From contig NZ_JANIET010000001.1 of the NCBI RefSeq assembly GCF_024506435.1, forward strand, positions 1,302,001 through 1,366,000: DNA of 64,000 bases, written 5' to 3'. Shown here one piece after another: positions 37,676 through 46,814 of the stretch. Made by a program: the position numbers and the translations under genes. Source of the stretch: Pantoea trifolii. Lineage in GTDB: Bacteria > Pseudomonadota > Gammaproteobacteria > Enterobacterales > Enterobacteriaceae. The first letter of the stretch is position 1; the number at the start of each line of letters is the position of its first letter. The notes under the pieces are model-generated. The model was not told the DNA's origin. It worked only from the letters and a program-made list of their open reading frames with translations, and searched no databases.

Positions 37676-38737
37676 TTACAGGCTGGAGGTCGGCTGCGCC
37701 GCTGGCGCTGCACCGTTGATACCTTGCGGTGTCATTGGCTCTTCTTTCGGCAATGCGTCAGAAGACTCCTGAACCGGAACCGGTGCTGGCTGAACCTCGC
37801 CTGCTGGACCGTTAATCTTGATCGGCATACCGTTACGCGCCTGGATAGCGTTGTTGACCGCATCCTGGTTGGTGCTGGCATCGGCAATCACTTTGGTCAC
37901 CGCGGAAGTCAGGTTAATCGGCACCACTTCGCGTGAGTTGAACTGCTCTTCGGTGGTCGACAGCGGATTGTGCACTTCCACATAACGCGAACCATCTGGC
38001 TCAACGGTGGCTTTCACCGGCTGATCGATGAACTGAACGCGCGTGCCAACCGGCACGTTGTCGAACAGCCATTTAATGTCGTCAGCACGCAGACGCACGC
38101 AGCCGTGGCTCACGCGCAGGCCAATACCGAAGTTGGCGTTAGTACCGTGAATCGCATACAGGCGGCCAATATACAGCGCGTGCAGACCCATCGGGTTATC
38201 CGGGCCAGCCGGGAACACCGCAGGAATGCTCTCGCCGCGTGCCGCATATTCTGCGTGCATCGCTTTGGTTGGCGTCCAGGTTGGGCCATCTTTCTTACGC
38301 TCAACCGCCGTTGTCCAGTTGATCGGCGTATCTTTACCCAGCTCGCCGATACCGATTGGCAGCACGACCACAGTTTTGGTGCCTTTCGGGTAGTAATAAA
38401 GACGCATCTCAGCGCTGTTGATCACGATGCCTTCACGCGGCGCGTCAGGCAGAATCAGTTGCTGTGGGATGATCATTTTAGTGCCAGCTTTCGGCAGATA
38501 AACGTCAACGCCCGGATTGGCTTCCAGCATGTTGCTGAGGCCCATCTGATACTGAGCAGCAAAGGCTTCCAGCGGAAGTTTGCTGTCATCAGGGACGGTG
38601 ATTTCAATGTTTTCGCCGATCAGACGGCTGTTAGCCGGCGGCAGCGGATAGACTACTGCAAATGCCGACTGGCTGAACGCCGCCAGTGCGAGGGCGAGTG
38701 AAGCGAACGCGCGAATGCTCATTTTCATGTTTTTCAA
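37676..38737 (-). CDS. ldtB: L,D-transpeptidase LdtB (YbiS-type)
   Basis: The 353-residue precursor has an N-terminal signal peptide (cleavage about residue 27), a LysM-like segment ([30 protein letters not shown]) and a YkuD catalytic domain with [20 protein letters not shown] (catalytic Cys in SHGCVR, about residue 215). In E. coli LdtB attaches Braun lipoprotein to peptidoglycan. Up to [12 protein letters not shown] the match is close; then a Pro/Ala/Gln-rich tail of about 45 residues follows that E. coli YbiS lacks. Confidence 0.93.
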   Translation of the reverse strand: MKNMKMSIRAFASLALALAAFSQSAFAVVYPLPPANSRLIGENIEITVPDDSKLPLEAFAAQYQMGLSNMLEANPGVDVYLPKAGTKMIIPQQLILPDAPREGIVINSAEMRLYYYPKGTKTVVVLPIGIGELGKDTPINWTTAVERKKDGPTWTPTKAMHAEYAARGESIPAVFPAGPDNPMGLHALYIGRLYAIHGTNANFGIGLRVSHGCVRLRADDIKWLFDNVPVGTRVQFIDQPVKATVEPDGSRYVEVHNPLSTTEEQFNSREVVPINLTSAVTKVIADASTNQDAVNNAIQARNGMPIKINGPAGEVQPAPVPVQESSDALPKEEPMTPQGINGAAPAAQPTSSL

Positions 38738-38924
38738 GTCGTTATGGCCATGTTTCAGGCTTGTCAGTGTGTCGAATCCATCGTGGTCAGTATGACCCGC
38801 TGCGCATTATATGTGCATTGACGCATTGATGGAAATCAGGATTTTTACTGGCTGCAGATACTTTACGCAATTCCTTGTCTTTACCAGACAATTCTCTTGG
38901 ATCCGCAGCCCAAAAAGTGAATTT

Positions 38925-40739
38925 TCACGGCTGCCACAGCGTCACTTCATTACTCAGTTTACGATTGAGGAAAAAAGCGGCACTGATTAAGGCCAGATGC
39001 GTCAACGCCTGCGGCATGTTACCCAAGGCTTCACCGTGCGAAGTGAACTCTTCGGCATACAGACCAAGCGGGTTGGCGTAACTCAGCAGCTTTTCAAACT
39101 CAAAATGCGCCTCATGTACGCGACCCGCACGCGCCAGACACTCCACATACCAGAATGAGCAGGCGGCAAAAGAGCCTTCTCCACCTTTTAAAGCATCGGC
39201 AGGCGTCTCGTGAATGTTATAGCGTCGAACTAAACCGTCGCTCACCAGATGCGTTTTAATCGCGTCCAGCGTCGAAATCCAGTCGGGATCGGTGGAGCTA
39301 ACAAAGCGCACCAGCGGCATCAATAGCATCGACGCATCAAGGAAGGTTCCGCCGCGCGTGGCGGTGAAATGGCCCAGTTCCGGGTTCCAGAAGTTCTGCC
39401 AGATATCATCGCGGATCTCGCTGCGCACCCGATCCCAGCGTTCGTATGGCATCGGCAATGAACGCTTCATGCCTAATCGCAGCGCACGATCGAGCGCGAC
39501 CCAACACATCAGGCGTGAATGCAGGAAATGCTCTGGTTCACCGCGCATCTCCCAGATTCCAGCATCGGGCTGATTCCAGTTTGCGCAGACGTAATCGATC
39601 ATATCGGAGACGTACTTCCAGCCGCGATGCGAAATCGCTTCGCCATATTTGTTGGCGAGATAGATGGCATCCATCAACTCACCGTAAATATCGAGCTGCG
39701 TCTGACGCCAGGCATCATTGCCGATGCGTACTGGACGCGAATTGGCGTAGCCGGAAAGATTAAGCAGCTCGGTTTCATGCAGCTCGGTGCCGCTGTCGAG
39801 GCGATACATCACCTGTAAGTGCGGCGTGTCGTCGTGGCTGTGCTCGACGCAGCGGCCGACCCACTTGGTGAAGTCACGCGCTTCTTCGGTGTAGCCGAGG
39901 CGCATTAGCGCGTACATGCTAAATGAGGCATCGCGGATCCATGAGGCGCGATAATCCCAGTTGCGCTCGCCGCCCAACTCTTCCGGTAAGCCAAAGGTGG
40001 CGGCCGCGGCGATGGAACCGTGCTGATGCGAGGTGAGCAGCTTCAGCGCCAGCGCCGAACGCGTCACCATCTCCTGCCAGCGGCCGCGATAGGAACTGTG
40101 GCTGCTCCAGCGCCGCCAGTACTGGAGCGTGTCATGGAAACACTGTTCGGTGGCGATCCTGGCCACGTTGGCATCGTCATCGTTGCCAAAGACAAATTCA
40201 GCGGTTTCACCGGCTTTCAGGGTGAATTCCGCTACCGCGCTGTGATTTTCGCGCGTCATCACCACCGTAGCGCTCAGGCGCAACGTGGGTTGTCCGGGTG
40301 CCAGAAACGCAATGCCGCCGGGGCGCAGTTCGGTGGTGGTTTCGGCGCGGGCATAGTCATGGCGCGGGGCGCACAGCAGATGAAATTTTGCCGTACCGCG
40401 TACCATCTTCACGCGACGCACGATACGCGGCACTTTGCTGTGTTCATCGCAAATCGGCATGTAATCGGTGATCTCTGCCACGCCCGCGTCATCCAGCCAG
40501 CGGGTTTGCAGAATATTGGTATCCGGCAGGTAAAGCTGCTGCTGGCGGGCATGTTTCCAGTCCGGCGCGAGGGAGAAAAGGCCAGCCTCATCGCTGTCGA
40601 GCAGGGCGGCGAAAACCGACGGGCTATCGAGCTCCGGCCAGCATAAATAATCGATGGTGCCGTCATTCGCGATCAGGGCGCAGGTGCGTAAATCACCGAT
40701 CACACCGTGGTCGTCTATTCTTCGTTTTATCTCGCTCAT
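38925..40739 (-). CDS. Glycoside hydrolase family 15 protein
   Basis: The 604-residue cytoplasmic protein has an N-terminal trehalase/glucoamylase beta domain (about 1-200) and a GH15 (alpha/alpha)6 barrel (about 220-590). Signatures are GGERNWDYRASWIRDASF, the candidate general acid in DAGIWEMRGEPEHFLHSRLMCW, and the candidate base in LYAEEF. The family cleaves alpha-glucosides such as trehalose or maltodextrins; substrate is not decidable here. No signal peptide. It is divergent from yohF (117-nt gap). Confidence 0.88.
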   Translation of the reverse strand: MSEIKRRIDDHGVIGDLRTCALIANDGTIDYLCWPELDSPSVFAALLDSDEAGLFSLAPDWKHARQQQLYLPDTNILQTRWLDDAGVAEITDYMPICDEHSKVPRIVRRVKMVRGTAKFHLLCAPRHDYARAETTTELRPGGIAFLAPGQPTLRLSATVVMTRENHSAVAEFTLKAGETAEFVFGNDDDANVARIATEQCFHDTLQYWRRWSSHSSYRGRWQEMVTRSALALKLLTSHQHGSIAAAATFGLPEELGGERNWDYRASWIRDASFSMYALMRLGYTEEARDFTKWVGRCVEHSHDDTPHLQVMYRLDSGTELHETELLNLSGYANSRPVRIGNDAWRQTQLDIYGELMDAIYLANKYGEAISHRGWKYVSDMIDYVCANWNQPDAGIWEMRGEPEHFLHSRLMCWVALDRALRLGMKRSLPMPYERWDRVRSEIRDDIWQNFWNPELGHFTATRGGTFLDASMLLMPLVRFVSSTDPDWISTLDAIKTHLVSDGLVRRYNIHETPADALKGGEGSFAACSFWYVECLARAGRVHEAHFEFEKLLSYANPLGLYAEEFTSHGEALGNMPQALTHLALISAAFFLNRKLSNEVTLWQP

Positions 40740-40856
40740 CGTGCCCCCTAATCCGTATGTAATTGTTAACTATAGACGAAACGGCAGATTCGGCGGCGCC
40801 GAGGCACAGAAGGATAACTTCTATACTGTTAAGACACCCTCAATCAGGAGAATGTT

Positions 40857-41633
40857 ATGAGTTCAGGAAAACAGAAAGTCGCTGTGGTCACCGGATCCAG
40901 TTCTGGCATTGGTCGCAGCTGTGCGGTGATGCTGGCCGAAGCGGGCTATACGCTTGGCATCACCTGGAGTTCGGATGAAGAGGGCGCCCAGGAAACCGCA
41001 CGCATGGTGGAGAGCCGTGGACAGCAGGCGCAGGTAAGGCAGGTTAATCTTGCCGATCCGCAAGCTGGCGCACAGCAACTGGCGCAGCTGATCAACTCGC
41101 TGGGACGTATCGATGTACTGGTGAGCAATGCGGGCGTGATGACCAAAGCCGACTTTCTCGACGTCACCTTTGAAGATTGGCGCAAAGTGTTCAATGTGGA
41201 TGTCGATGGCGCGTTTCTGTGCGGGCAGATTGCCGCGCGCCATATGGTGGATCAGGGCGACGGCGGACGCATCATCAACATCACCTCGGTGCATGAACAC
41301 ACGCCGCTGCCGGATGCCACCGCCTATACCGCCGCGAAACATGCGCTTGGTGGCCTGACCAAGTCGATGGCATTGAGTCTGTTGCCGCACCATATTCTGG
41401 TGAACGCGGTCGCGCCGGGCGCGATTGCCACGGCGATGAACGATATGAAAGATGACCAGCAAGGACGACGTATGCCGGAAATCCCGATTGGGCGTCCCGG
41501 CGATACGCGTGAAGTGGCGAGTCTAGTGGCATGGCTCTGTTCGGAGTGGGCAACTTATACCACCGGACAATCGTTTATTGTCGACGGTGGTTTTATGTTG
41601 GCCAATCCGCAGTTTAAGGGGTACCACTCGTAA
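40857..41633 (+). CDS. yohF: Short-chain dehydrogenase YohF
   Basis: The 258-residue protein matches E. coli YohF (for example RIINITSVHEHTPLPDATAYTAAKHALGGLTK and TTGQSFIVDGGFMLANPQF). It has the NAD(P)-binding TGSSSGIG at 13-20, NAG near 93, and catalytic Ser and Tyr-x-x-x-Lys (YTAAK near 160). E. coli YohF has been associated with acetoin/diacetyl reduction; the physiological substrate is unsettled. Its stop codon abuts that of convergent yohD. Confidence 0.93.
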   Translation: MSSGKQKVAVVTGSSSGIGRSCAVMLAEAGYTLGITWSSDEEGAQETARMVESRGQQAQVRQVNLADPQAGAQQLAQLINSLGRIDVLVSNAGVMTKADFLDVTFEDWRKVFNVDVDGAFLCGQIAARHMVDQGDGGRIINITSVHEHTPLPDATAYTAAKHALGGLTKSMALSLLPHHILVNAVAPGAIATAMNDMKDDQQGRRMPEIPIGRPGDTREVASLVAWLCSEWATYTTGQSFIVDGGFMLANPQFKGYHS

Positions 41634-42209
41634 TCAACCGGCGCGGCGGTGATTCCAGTGGCGAATGATGTAACGCAAGACGATGCCAAAAATCACCGCC
41701 GCCGCCAGCCACAATAGCGGCTTGAGGTGCTGATCGATCTTGTGCAGCCACGGCGCGACAATCTGTCCGGCAAAGTAGCCAAGCGAGACAAAGATCAGCG
41801 CCCACAGCGCCGCACCAACCACGTTCAGAATGAAGAAACGCAGCGGCTTAAGGCGGCTGGTGCCAATAATGATCGGCCCGACAATGCGGAAGCCGTACAT
41901 AAAGCGCACGCCAATCACGAACAGGCTCGGGTGTTTTTGAATTAGCCGCTTAGCCTTGCCAATTGTTTCCTGATGTTTACTGAAACGGCGCAAAATGCGC
42001 GTGCCATAACGGCGTCCCAGCCAGAACAGCAGCTGATCGCCAATAATGCCGCCGATCATCGCCGCCAGCACCACGCCGCTGAAGTGCAATAAGCCTTCAT
42101 GCGCCGCCACCCCGCCCAACAGCGTGAACGTTTCCCCTTCAGCGATACAGCCAATCAGCAGCGCCAGATAACCGTATTGGGTGATTAATCCATTGATATC
42201 GAGATGCAA
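41634..42209 (-). CDS. yohD: DedA-family membrane protein YohD, TTG start
   Basis: The TTG at 42209, 4 nt after GGGAGGATAA, gives 191 residues starting (M)HLDINGLITQYGYLAL, aligning with E. coli YohD (192 residues, MDLNTLISQYG). The ATG further upstream has no ribosome-binding site and adds unrelated residues. DedA signatures are EGETFTLLGGVAAHEGLL and RFMYGFRIVGPIIIGTS; members are membrane lipid-flipping or proton-dependent transporters needed for envelope integrity. About five hydrophobic segments. Confidence 0.9.
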   Translation of the reverse strand: MHLDINGLITQYGYLALLIGCIAEGETFTLLGGVAAHEGLLHFSGVVLAAMIGGIIGDQLLFWLGRRYGTRILRRFSKHQETIGKAKRLIQKHPSLFVIGVRFMYGFRIVGPIIIGTSRLKPLRFFILNVVGAALWALIFVSLGYFAGQIVAPWLHKIDQHLKPLLWLAAAVIFGIVLRYIIRHWNHRRAG

Positions 42210-42375
42210 ATTATCCTCCCTGCAAAGTGTGAAATCGTTATTAGTGTATACCAGCGGCTTAATTTGTGTGGCGACCCGCAAAAACGGCGCTGACGATTAT
42301 ACTTGAGTTAACGCTGCCTCCGTTGATCAGGCCGTTAGCTGTAAGGGCAGCCCATCGCAGCAAAGGAGTAGATGT

Positions 42376-42963
42376 ATGAATCATGTCTGGGGTTTACTGG
42401 CGCATCCAGGTCAGGAAATGCGCGATATTAAACAGGAAAATGAGAGCGTTTCGCACCATTACACCCATCATGTTCTGTTAATGGCGGCGATCCCGGTGAT
42501 CTGCGCCTTTATCGGGACCACGCAACTGGGCTGGAATCTGGGCGAAGGGCAATTCGTACAACTCAATCTACTGACCGGTATCGGTCTCGGCATTCTGTTC
42601 TATCTGATTATTCTCGGCGGCGTGGCGGTAATGGGGCGGGTGATCCACTGGATGGCACGTAACTACCCGCAGCGTCCTAGCCTGCAGCGCTGCACGGTGT
42701 TTGCCGGCTATGTGGCAACGCCGCTGTTCCTCAGCGGGCTGGTGGCGCTCTATCCATTAGTATGGCTTTGCGTGCTGGCGGGCGCGATGGCGCTGGTTTA
42801 TACCGGTTATTTGCTTTACGTCGGCATTCCGGTATTCCTGAGCATCGACCGTGAAGAGAGCCTGCGTTTCTCCGGTTCAACGTTGGCGATTGGTGTGCTG
42901 GTGTTTGAAGTGCTGCTGGCGCTGACGGTGGTTCTGTGGGGTTACGGGCCACGGTTGTTCTGA
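42376..42963 (+). CDS. yohC: YIP1-family membrane protein YohC
   Basis: The 195 residues match E. coli YohC in length and in long stretches (SHHYTHHVLLMAAIPVICAF, ARNYPQRPSLQRC, FAGYVATPLFLSGLVALYP). Five hydrophobic segments. Function unknown in bacteria. The ATG follows AAAGGAG. It is divergent from yohD, as in E. coli. Three REP copies follow. Confidence 0.94.
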   Translation: MNHVWGLLAHPGQEMRDIKQENESVSHHYTHHVLLMAAIPVICAFIGTTQLGWNLGEGQFVQLNLLTGIGLGILFYLIILGGVAVMGRVIHWMARNYPQRPSLQRCTVFAGYVATPLFLSGLVALYPLVWLCVLAGAMALVYTGYLLYVGIPVFLSIDREESLRFSGSTLAIGVLVFEVLLALTVVLWGYGPRLF

Positions 42964-42972
42964 TGTTAGCCA

Positions 42973-42996
42973 GGTCGCCATAAATGGCGACCCTAC
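42973..42996 (-). repeat. GTAG-REP palindrome, first of three after yohC
   Basis: GGTCGCCAT-AA-ATGGCGACC followed by CTAC; GTAG head on the minus strand. It faces the next copy in inverted orientation. Confidence 0.9.
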
Positions 42997-43014
42997 AAAA
43001 AACGCACTCACCTC

Positions 43015-43038
43015 GTAGGGTCGCCATTCATGGCGACC
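43015..43038 (+). repeat. GTAG-REP palindrome, second of three after yohC
   Basis: GTAG then GGTCGCCAT-TC-ATGGCGACC. With the previous copy it forms a head-to-head inverted pair separated by 18 nt. Confidence 0.9.
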
Positions 43039-43061
43039 TTCCCCTAAAACGCACCCAACCC

Positions 43062-43085
43062 GTAAGATCGTCATTCATGGCGACC
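43062..43085 (+). repeat. Degenerate GTAG-REP palindrome, third after yohC
   Basis: GTAA then GATCGTCAT-TC-ATGGCGACC; the left arm has two changes, so the hairpin would be weaker. Confidence 0.75.
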
Positions 43086-43230
43086 TTTTTAACGCCCGGA
43101 AACAATCTCTATAAGAAATTTCTCAGGTAAGTGCGTATGATACTGCTGCCAGCCCGCATCCTGTCTGGATTGTTGCGGGCGGCCTGTGTCTCAACACAGC
43201 GCAAACTCCTTACCGGATTTTTTTGACACG

Positions 43231-44160
43231 ATGTCTGCAAAAATGCGTATTTCCTTGCTGTCGCTGGCGCTGTTTGTCGCCGCGCCAGCCGCTGTAACGC
43301 TCGCGTACGCTGCGCCGGCGGCACTCTCGAACCTGGCGCCGATTGCTCAACCGCAAATCGCCTCCGGCAGTGCCATGATTGTTGATTTGGAAAACGGCAA
43401 AGTGCTGTTTTCCAGCCATCCTAACCGCGTACGTCCAATCGCTTCACTTACCAAAGTAATGACGGCGATGGTGGTCCTGGATGCCAAGCTGCCGATGGAT
43501 GAAATGCTGTCGGTGGATATCAGCCATACCGCTGAGATGCGCGGTGTGTTCTCCCGCGTCAAACTGAACAGCGAAATTAGCCGCCGCAACATGCTGCTGC
43601 TGGCGCTGATGTCCTCGGAAAACCGTGCTGCCGCCAGCCTGGCGCATCACTATCCGGGCGGTTACGATGCGTTTATCCGCGCCATGAACGCCAAAGCGCG
43701 TGCACTTGGCATGACGCACACGCGCTATGTGGAGCCGACGGGCCTGTCGATTCAGAACGTTTCCAGCGCGGAAGATTTGGTTAAGCTGGTGAAAGCCACG
43801 CGTCAGTACCCGCTGATTGGCGAACTGAGCACCACCAAAGAAGATACTGCGGTATTTAAACATCCGAACTACGCGCTGCCGTTCCGTAACACCAATCATC
43901 TGGTGTACAAAAACGACTGGCGTATTCAGCTGACCAAAACCGGTTACACCGACGAAGCCGGGCACTGCCTGGTGATGCGCACGGTGATCAACAACCGTCC
44001 GGTAGCGCTGGTGGTGCTGGATGCCTTTGGCAAATACACCCATTTCGCCGATGCTAATCGCCTGCGCGACTGGCTGGAAACCGGCAAAGCCGCACCGGTT
44101 CCGGCCGCAGCGCTGGCGTATAAAAAGCAGAAGTCCGGTTTGACGGCCAATAACGAATAA
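43231..44160 (+). CDS. pbpG: D-alanyl-D-alanine endopeptidase (PBP7)
   Basis: The ATG at 43231 gives a 309-residue precursor with signal peptide (cleavage about AYA, residue 28); an ATG 12 nt later is an alternative. Catalytic motifs are SLTK (about 78-81), SEN near 137 and KTG near 239. PBP7 cuts meso-DAP-D-Ala cross-links in the periplasm. Body and tail ([12 protein letters not shown]) match E. coli PbpG. It lies in the conserved yohC-pbpG-dld-bglX block. Confidence 0.95.
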   Translation: MSAKMRISLLSLALFVAAPAAVTLAYAAPAALSNLAPIAQPQIASGSAMIVDLENGKVLFSSHPNRVRPIASLTKVMTAMVVLDAKLPMDEMLSVDISHTAEMRGVFSRVKLNSEISRRNMLLLALMSSENRAAASLAHHYPGGYDAFIRAMNAKARALGMTHTRYVEPTGLSIQNVSSAEDLVKLVKATRQYPLIGELSTTKEDTAVFKHPNYALPFRNTNHLVYKNDWRIQLTKTGYTDEAGHCLVMRTVINNRPVALVVLDAFGKYTHFADANRLRDWLETGKAAPVPAAALAYKKQKSGLTANNE

Positions 44161-44324
44161 TTCTCCCGCAGGTGCTTCCGGGCACCTGCAAAAACGCTTA
44201 TCGTAAGCGCCAAAGTTTTACACCTTCATTCCTATAGTTTCAGTGTCGGCAACGTCTTAAACTAGCCGCCATTCACGATCGCACTTGCGTTTATCGGCTG
44301 TTATTGCGCTGGAATCTCATTCAT

Positions 44325-46766
44325 ATGTTCAAGTTTCGTCATCTGTTTACCCCGTTTTTACTGCTATTCGTGCTGTTAGCCCCCACGCTGAGCGTGGCCG
44401 CCGACACGCCGCCCAACGATCAGGCAGAAGACGCCGCACCGAAGGTTAATGCCTCGGTCGAGCTGCCTAAGATGCAGAAAATTCTCGACAAAATTAAAGG
44501 TCAGGTCTCAGGCGATACCAATGAAAGTCAGCTCAACCAGCTCAATGAGATGGCGCTCGAGCTTTCCGGTAATGCCGAAACCCTCGGCCAGGCGTTGATT
44601 CCGCAGGGGCAGCAGCTGGATGCCCAGTTAGCGGTGCTCGGCCCGGCCCCCAAAGCCGACAGCGGCGTGAAAGAGACGCCCGAAGTGACGCGCAAACGTG
44701 CGGCGCTGGAGAGCCAGAAAGCCAAGCTGGACGATCAGATCAAACAAGCCGATGGCATCAAAAATGGTGCACTGGTGCTGTCATCACAGATCGTCAACCT
44801 GCGTCGTGACCAGCTGAAAAGCCAGCTGGCGCTGAACTCCGGCAGTATCCTCGGCCCGCGTTTCTGGGCGCCGGTGATGAGCAGCCAGGATCTGGATGGC
44901 GAGAAGATCAGCGATTTTATCGCCGAATTGCAGGACACCGCCGCGCTGTCGTGGGAATCGGGTTGGCGTTTTGGCACCATCGCCTGGCTGTTTGCGGCGA
45001 TGCTGGTGATGACGCTGGGACGCCGCTACAGCGAAGAGTTCTTTGCCTGGGTCAGCATTCATAAAATGCCGGAAGGACGCTTACGTCGCAGCTTCCTCGC
45101 CGCCACCACCGCGCTCACCACGCTGGCGGCGGTGGTACTCACCTTCAACTTCATCGCGCTGGCCTTTACGCGCCGCGACGAAGTCTCTGGTGATGTGCAG
45201 GATTTTGTCGAGCGTCTGGTGCAGCTCAGCGTCTATTGCGGCTTGATTGCCGGTTTAGGCCGCGCGTTCCTCTCAACGCGTCGCCCAAGCTGGCGTCTGC
45301 CGGCCATCTCCAACGAAGTAGCGCTGGCACTGAAGCCGTTCCCGCCATTCACCGCCGCGCTGGTGTTTGTTTTCCAGACGGTGGAAGCCTTCAACTACAG
45401 CGTCGGCACCAGTCTGAACACCACTATTTTTGCTAACGGCTTGACCGCGCTGCTGATTGGCAGCACCGGACTGGCGATCGGCATGCGCATCAACCGCGTA
45501 CGCCGCCGCATGGTGCAGGAAGGTCATCAGCCTGAAGCGCGCTCAACGCTGGTGGGATTGGTGCAGCTGGCGCTGATGCTGACGGCGCTGGGCATCCTGG
45601 TTTCGCTGATTATTGGTTACGTCACGCTGGCACGCTTCCTCAGCTATGAAGTGATTTGGTGCGGCATCTTGTTTGGTTCGTTCTACTTCCTCAGCCATCT
45701 GGTAAATGACGGCTGCGAAAGCCTGTTCTCAACCAGCAATGCCACCGGAAAGCGCCTGCAAACCACGCTGAATATCGATGAGCGCTACCTGCAACAGGCG
45801 GCGACGCTGCTCAGCGCGCTGGGTAAAACCTTGCTGATTGCGATTCTGGCGCTGGCGCTGCTGAACGGCACGTTTGCCTCATCAACGCCGATTGAGCTGA
45901 TCCAGAAGGTGATTGAATTCTGGGGCGGTAAAGGGCTGGAGTCGCTGAACATTGTGCCGGCGCACATGGTCAATGCGATTCTTTGTCTGGTGGTGGGGAT
46001 TTACGTGCTGCGTTCGGTGCGTCGCTGGCTGGATAAAGATTTCCTGCCAAAAACCACCATGGACGTTGGCATGCGCGTGTCGCTGGTGACGCTGTTCAGC
46101 AACATCGGTTACGTGCTGATTATCCTGCTGACGCTATCGATCATGGGCCTGCAGTGGAACAAGCTGGCGTGGATCGTCAGCGCCTTGTCGGTCGGTATCG
46201 GTTTCGGTTTGCAGGAGATTGTGAAGAACTTTATCTCCGGCCTGATTCTGTTGACCGAACGTCCGGTGAAAGTCGGCGATCTGGTGAGCATCAGCGGCAT
46301 TGAAGGGGATATCCGTCGCATCAACGTGCGCGCCACCGAAATTCAGCTGGGCGACAAATCAACGGTGATTGTGCCGAACTCGCAGTTTATCTCGCAGAAC
46401 GTGCGTAACGCCACCATGGGCAATGCGCAGGGCGTGGTCACCATCTTGCTGACCTTCCCGCTGGATATCGATCCGGTGCGGGTGCGGGAAATTCTGCTGG
46501 AAGTGTATCAGGAGAACGAACGTATTCTGGAGACGCCGGAGCCGTCCGTGTCGTTCAAAGATTTGACGCCGGCGGGCATCGTGTTGAGCGTCACCGGCAA
46601 CGTGGCGGGTCAGCGCCAGATTTCCGGCGCCAAGAGTGATTTGCTGTTCGATATTCTGACGCGTCTGCGCAAAGAGGGCATTATGCTGTCAACGCCGCAA
46701 ACCATGATTATCGAGCGCCGCGCCATGGCTGCGGCACAAGATCAGCAAAGCGATCCGTTGCCATAA
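44325..46766 (+). CDS. DUF3772-containing MscS-type mechanosensitive channel
   Basis: From the ATG at 44325 the precursor has 813 residues and a clear signal peptide (MFKFRHLFTPFLLLFVLLAPTLSVAA). An ATG seven codons earlier is possible. A periplasmic coiled-coil DUF3772-like region (about 30-190) is followed by many membrane segments and a C-terminal MscS pore/beta domain (IGFGLQEIVKNFISGLILLTERPVKVGD, IVPNSQFISQNVRNATMG). Such large channels protect against hypo-osmotic shock. It is inserted between pbpG and dld, where E. coli has none. Confidence 0.85.
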   Translation: MFKFRHLFTPFLLLFVLLAPTLSVAADTPPNDQAEDAAPKVNASVELPKMQKILDKIKGQVSGDTNESQLNQLNEMALELSGNAETLGQALIPQGQQLDAQLAVLGPAPKADSGVKETPEVTRKRAALESQKAKLDDQIKQADGIKNGALVLSSQIVNLRRDQLKSQLALNSGSILGPRFWAPVMSSQDLDGEKISDFIAELQDTAALSWESGWRFGTIAWLFAAMLVMTLGRRYSEEFFAWVSIHKMPEGRLRRSFLAATTALTTLAAVVLTFNFIALAFTRRDEVSGDVQDFVERLVQLSVYCGLIAGLGRAFLSTRRPSWRLPAISNEVALALKPFPPFTAALVFVFQTVEAFNYSVGTSLNTTIFANGLTALLIGSTGLAIGMRINRVRRRMVQEGHQPEARSTLVGLVQLALMLTALGILVSLIIGYVTLARFLSYEVIWCGILFGSFYFLSHLVNDGCESLFSTSNATGKRLQTTLNIDERYLQQAATLLSALGKTLLIAILALALLNGTFASSTPIELIQKVIEFWGGKGLESLNIVPAHMVNAILCLVVGIYVLRSVRRWLDKDFLPKTTMDVGMRVSLVTLFSNIGYVLIILLTLSIMGLQWNKLAWIVSALSVGIGFGLQEIVKNFISGLILLTERPVKVGDLVSISGIEGDIRRINVRATEIQLGDKSTVIVPNSQFISQNVRNATMGNAQGVVTILLTFPLDIDPVRVREILLEVYQENERILETPEPSVSFKDLTPAGIVLSVTGNVAGQRQISGAKSDLLFDILTRLRKEGIMLSTPQTMIIERRAMAAAQDQQSDPLP

Positions 46767-46770
46767 ATCC

Positions 46771-46794
46771 GTAGGGTGGCCATTCATGGCCACC
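46771..46794 (+). repeat. GTAG-REP palindrome, compensated variant
   Basis: GTAG then GGTGGCCAT-TC-ATGGCCACC. Both arms carry the matching change (C-G to G-C), so pairing is preserved. It lies between the convergent channel gene and dld. Confidence 0.85.
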
Positions 46795-46814
46795 TTTACC
46801 ACAACCGCACTGAA

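Noticed and set aside
42973..43085. Three REP copies as a short CRISPR array
   Set aside because: Units alternate in orientation, spacing is 18 and 23 nt with no unique spacers of constant length, and no cas genes are present.
44168..44195. GCAGGTGC/GCACCTGC hairpin after pbpG as a terminator
   Set aside because: It is followed by AAAAA, not a T-run, on the coding strand, so it is not a standard intrinsic terminator.
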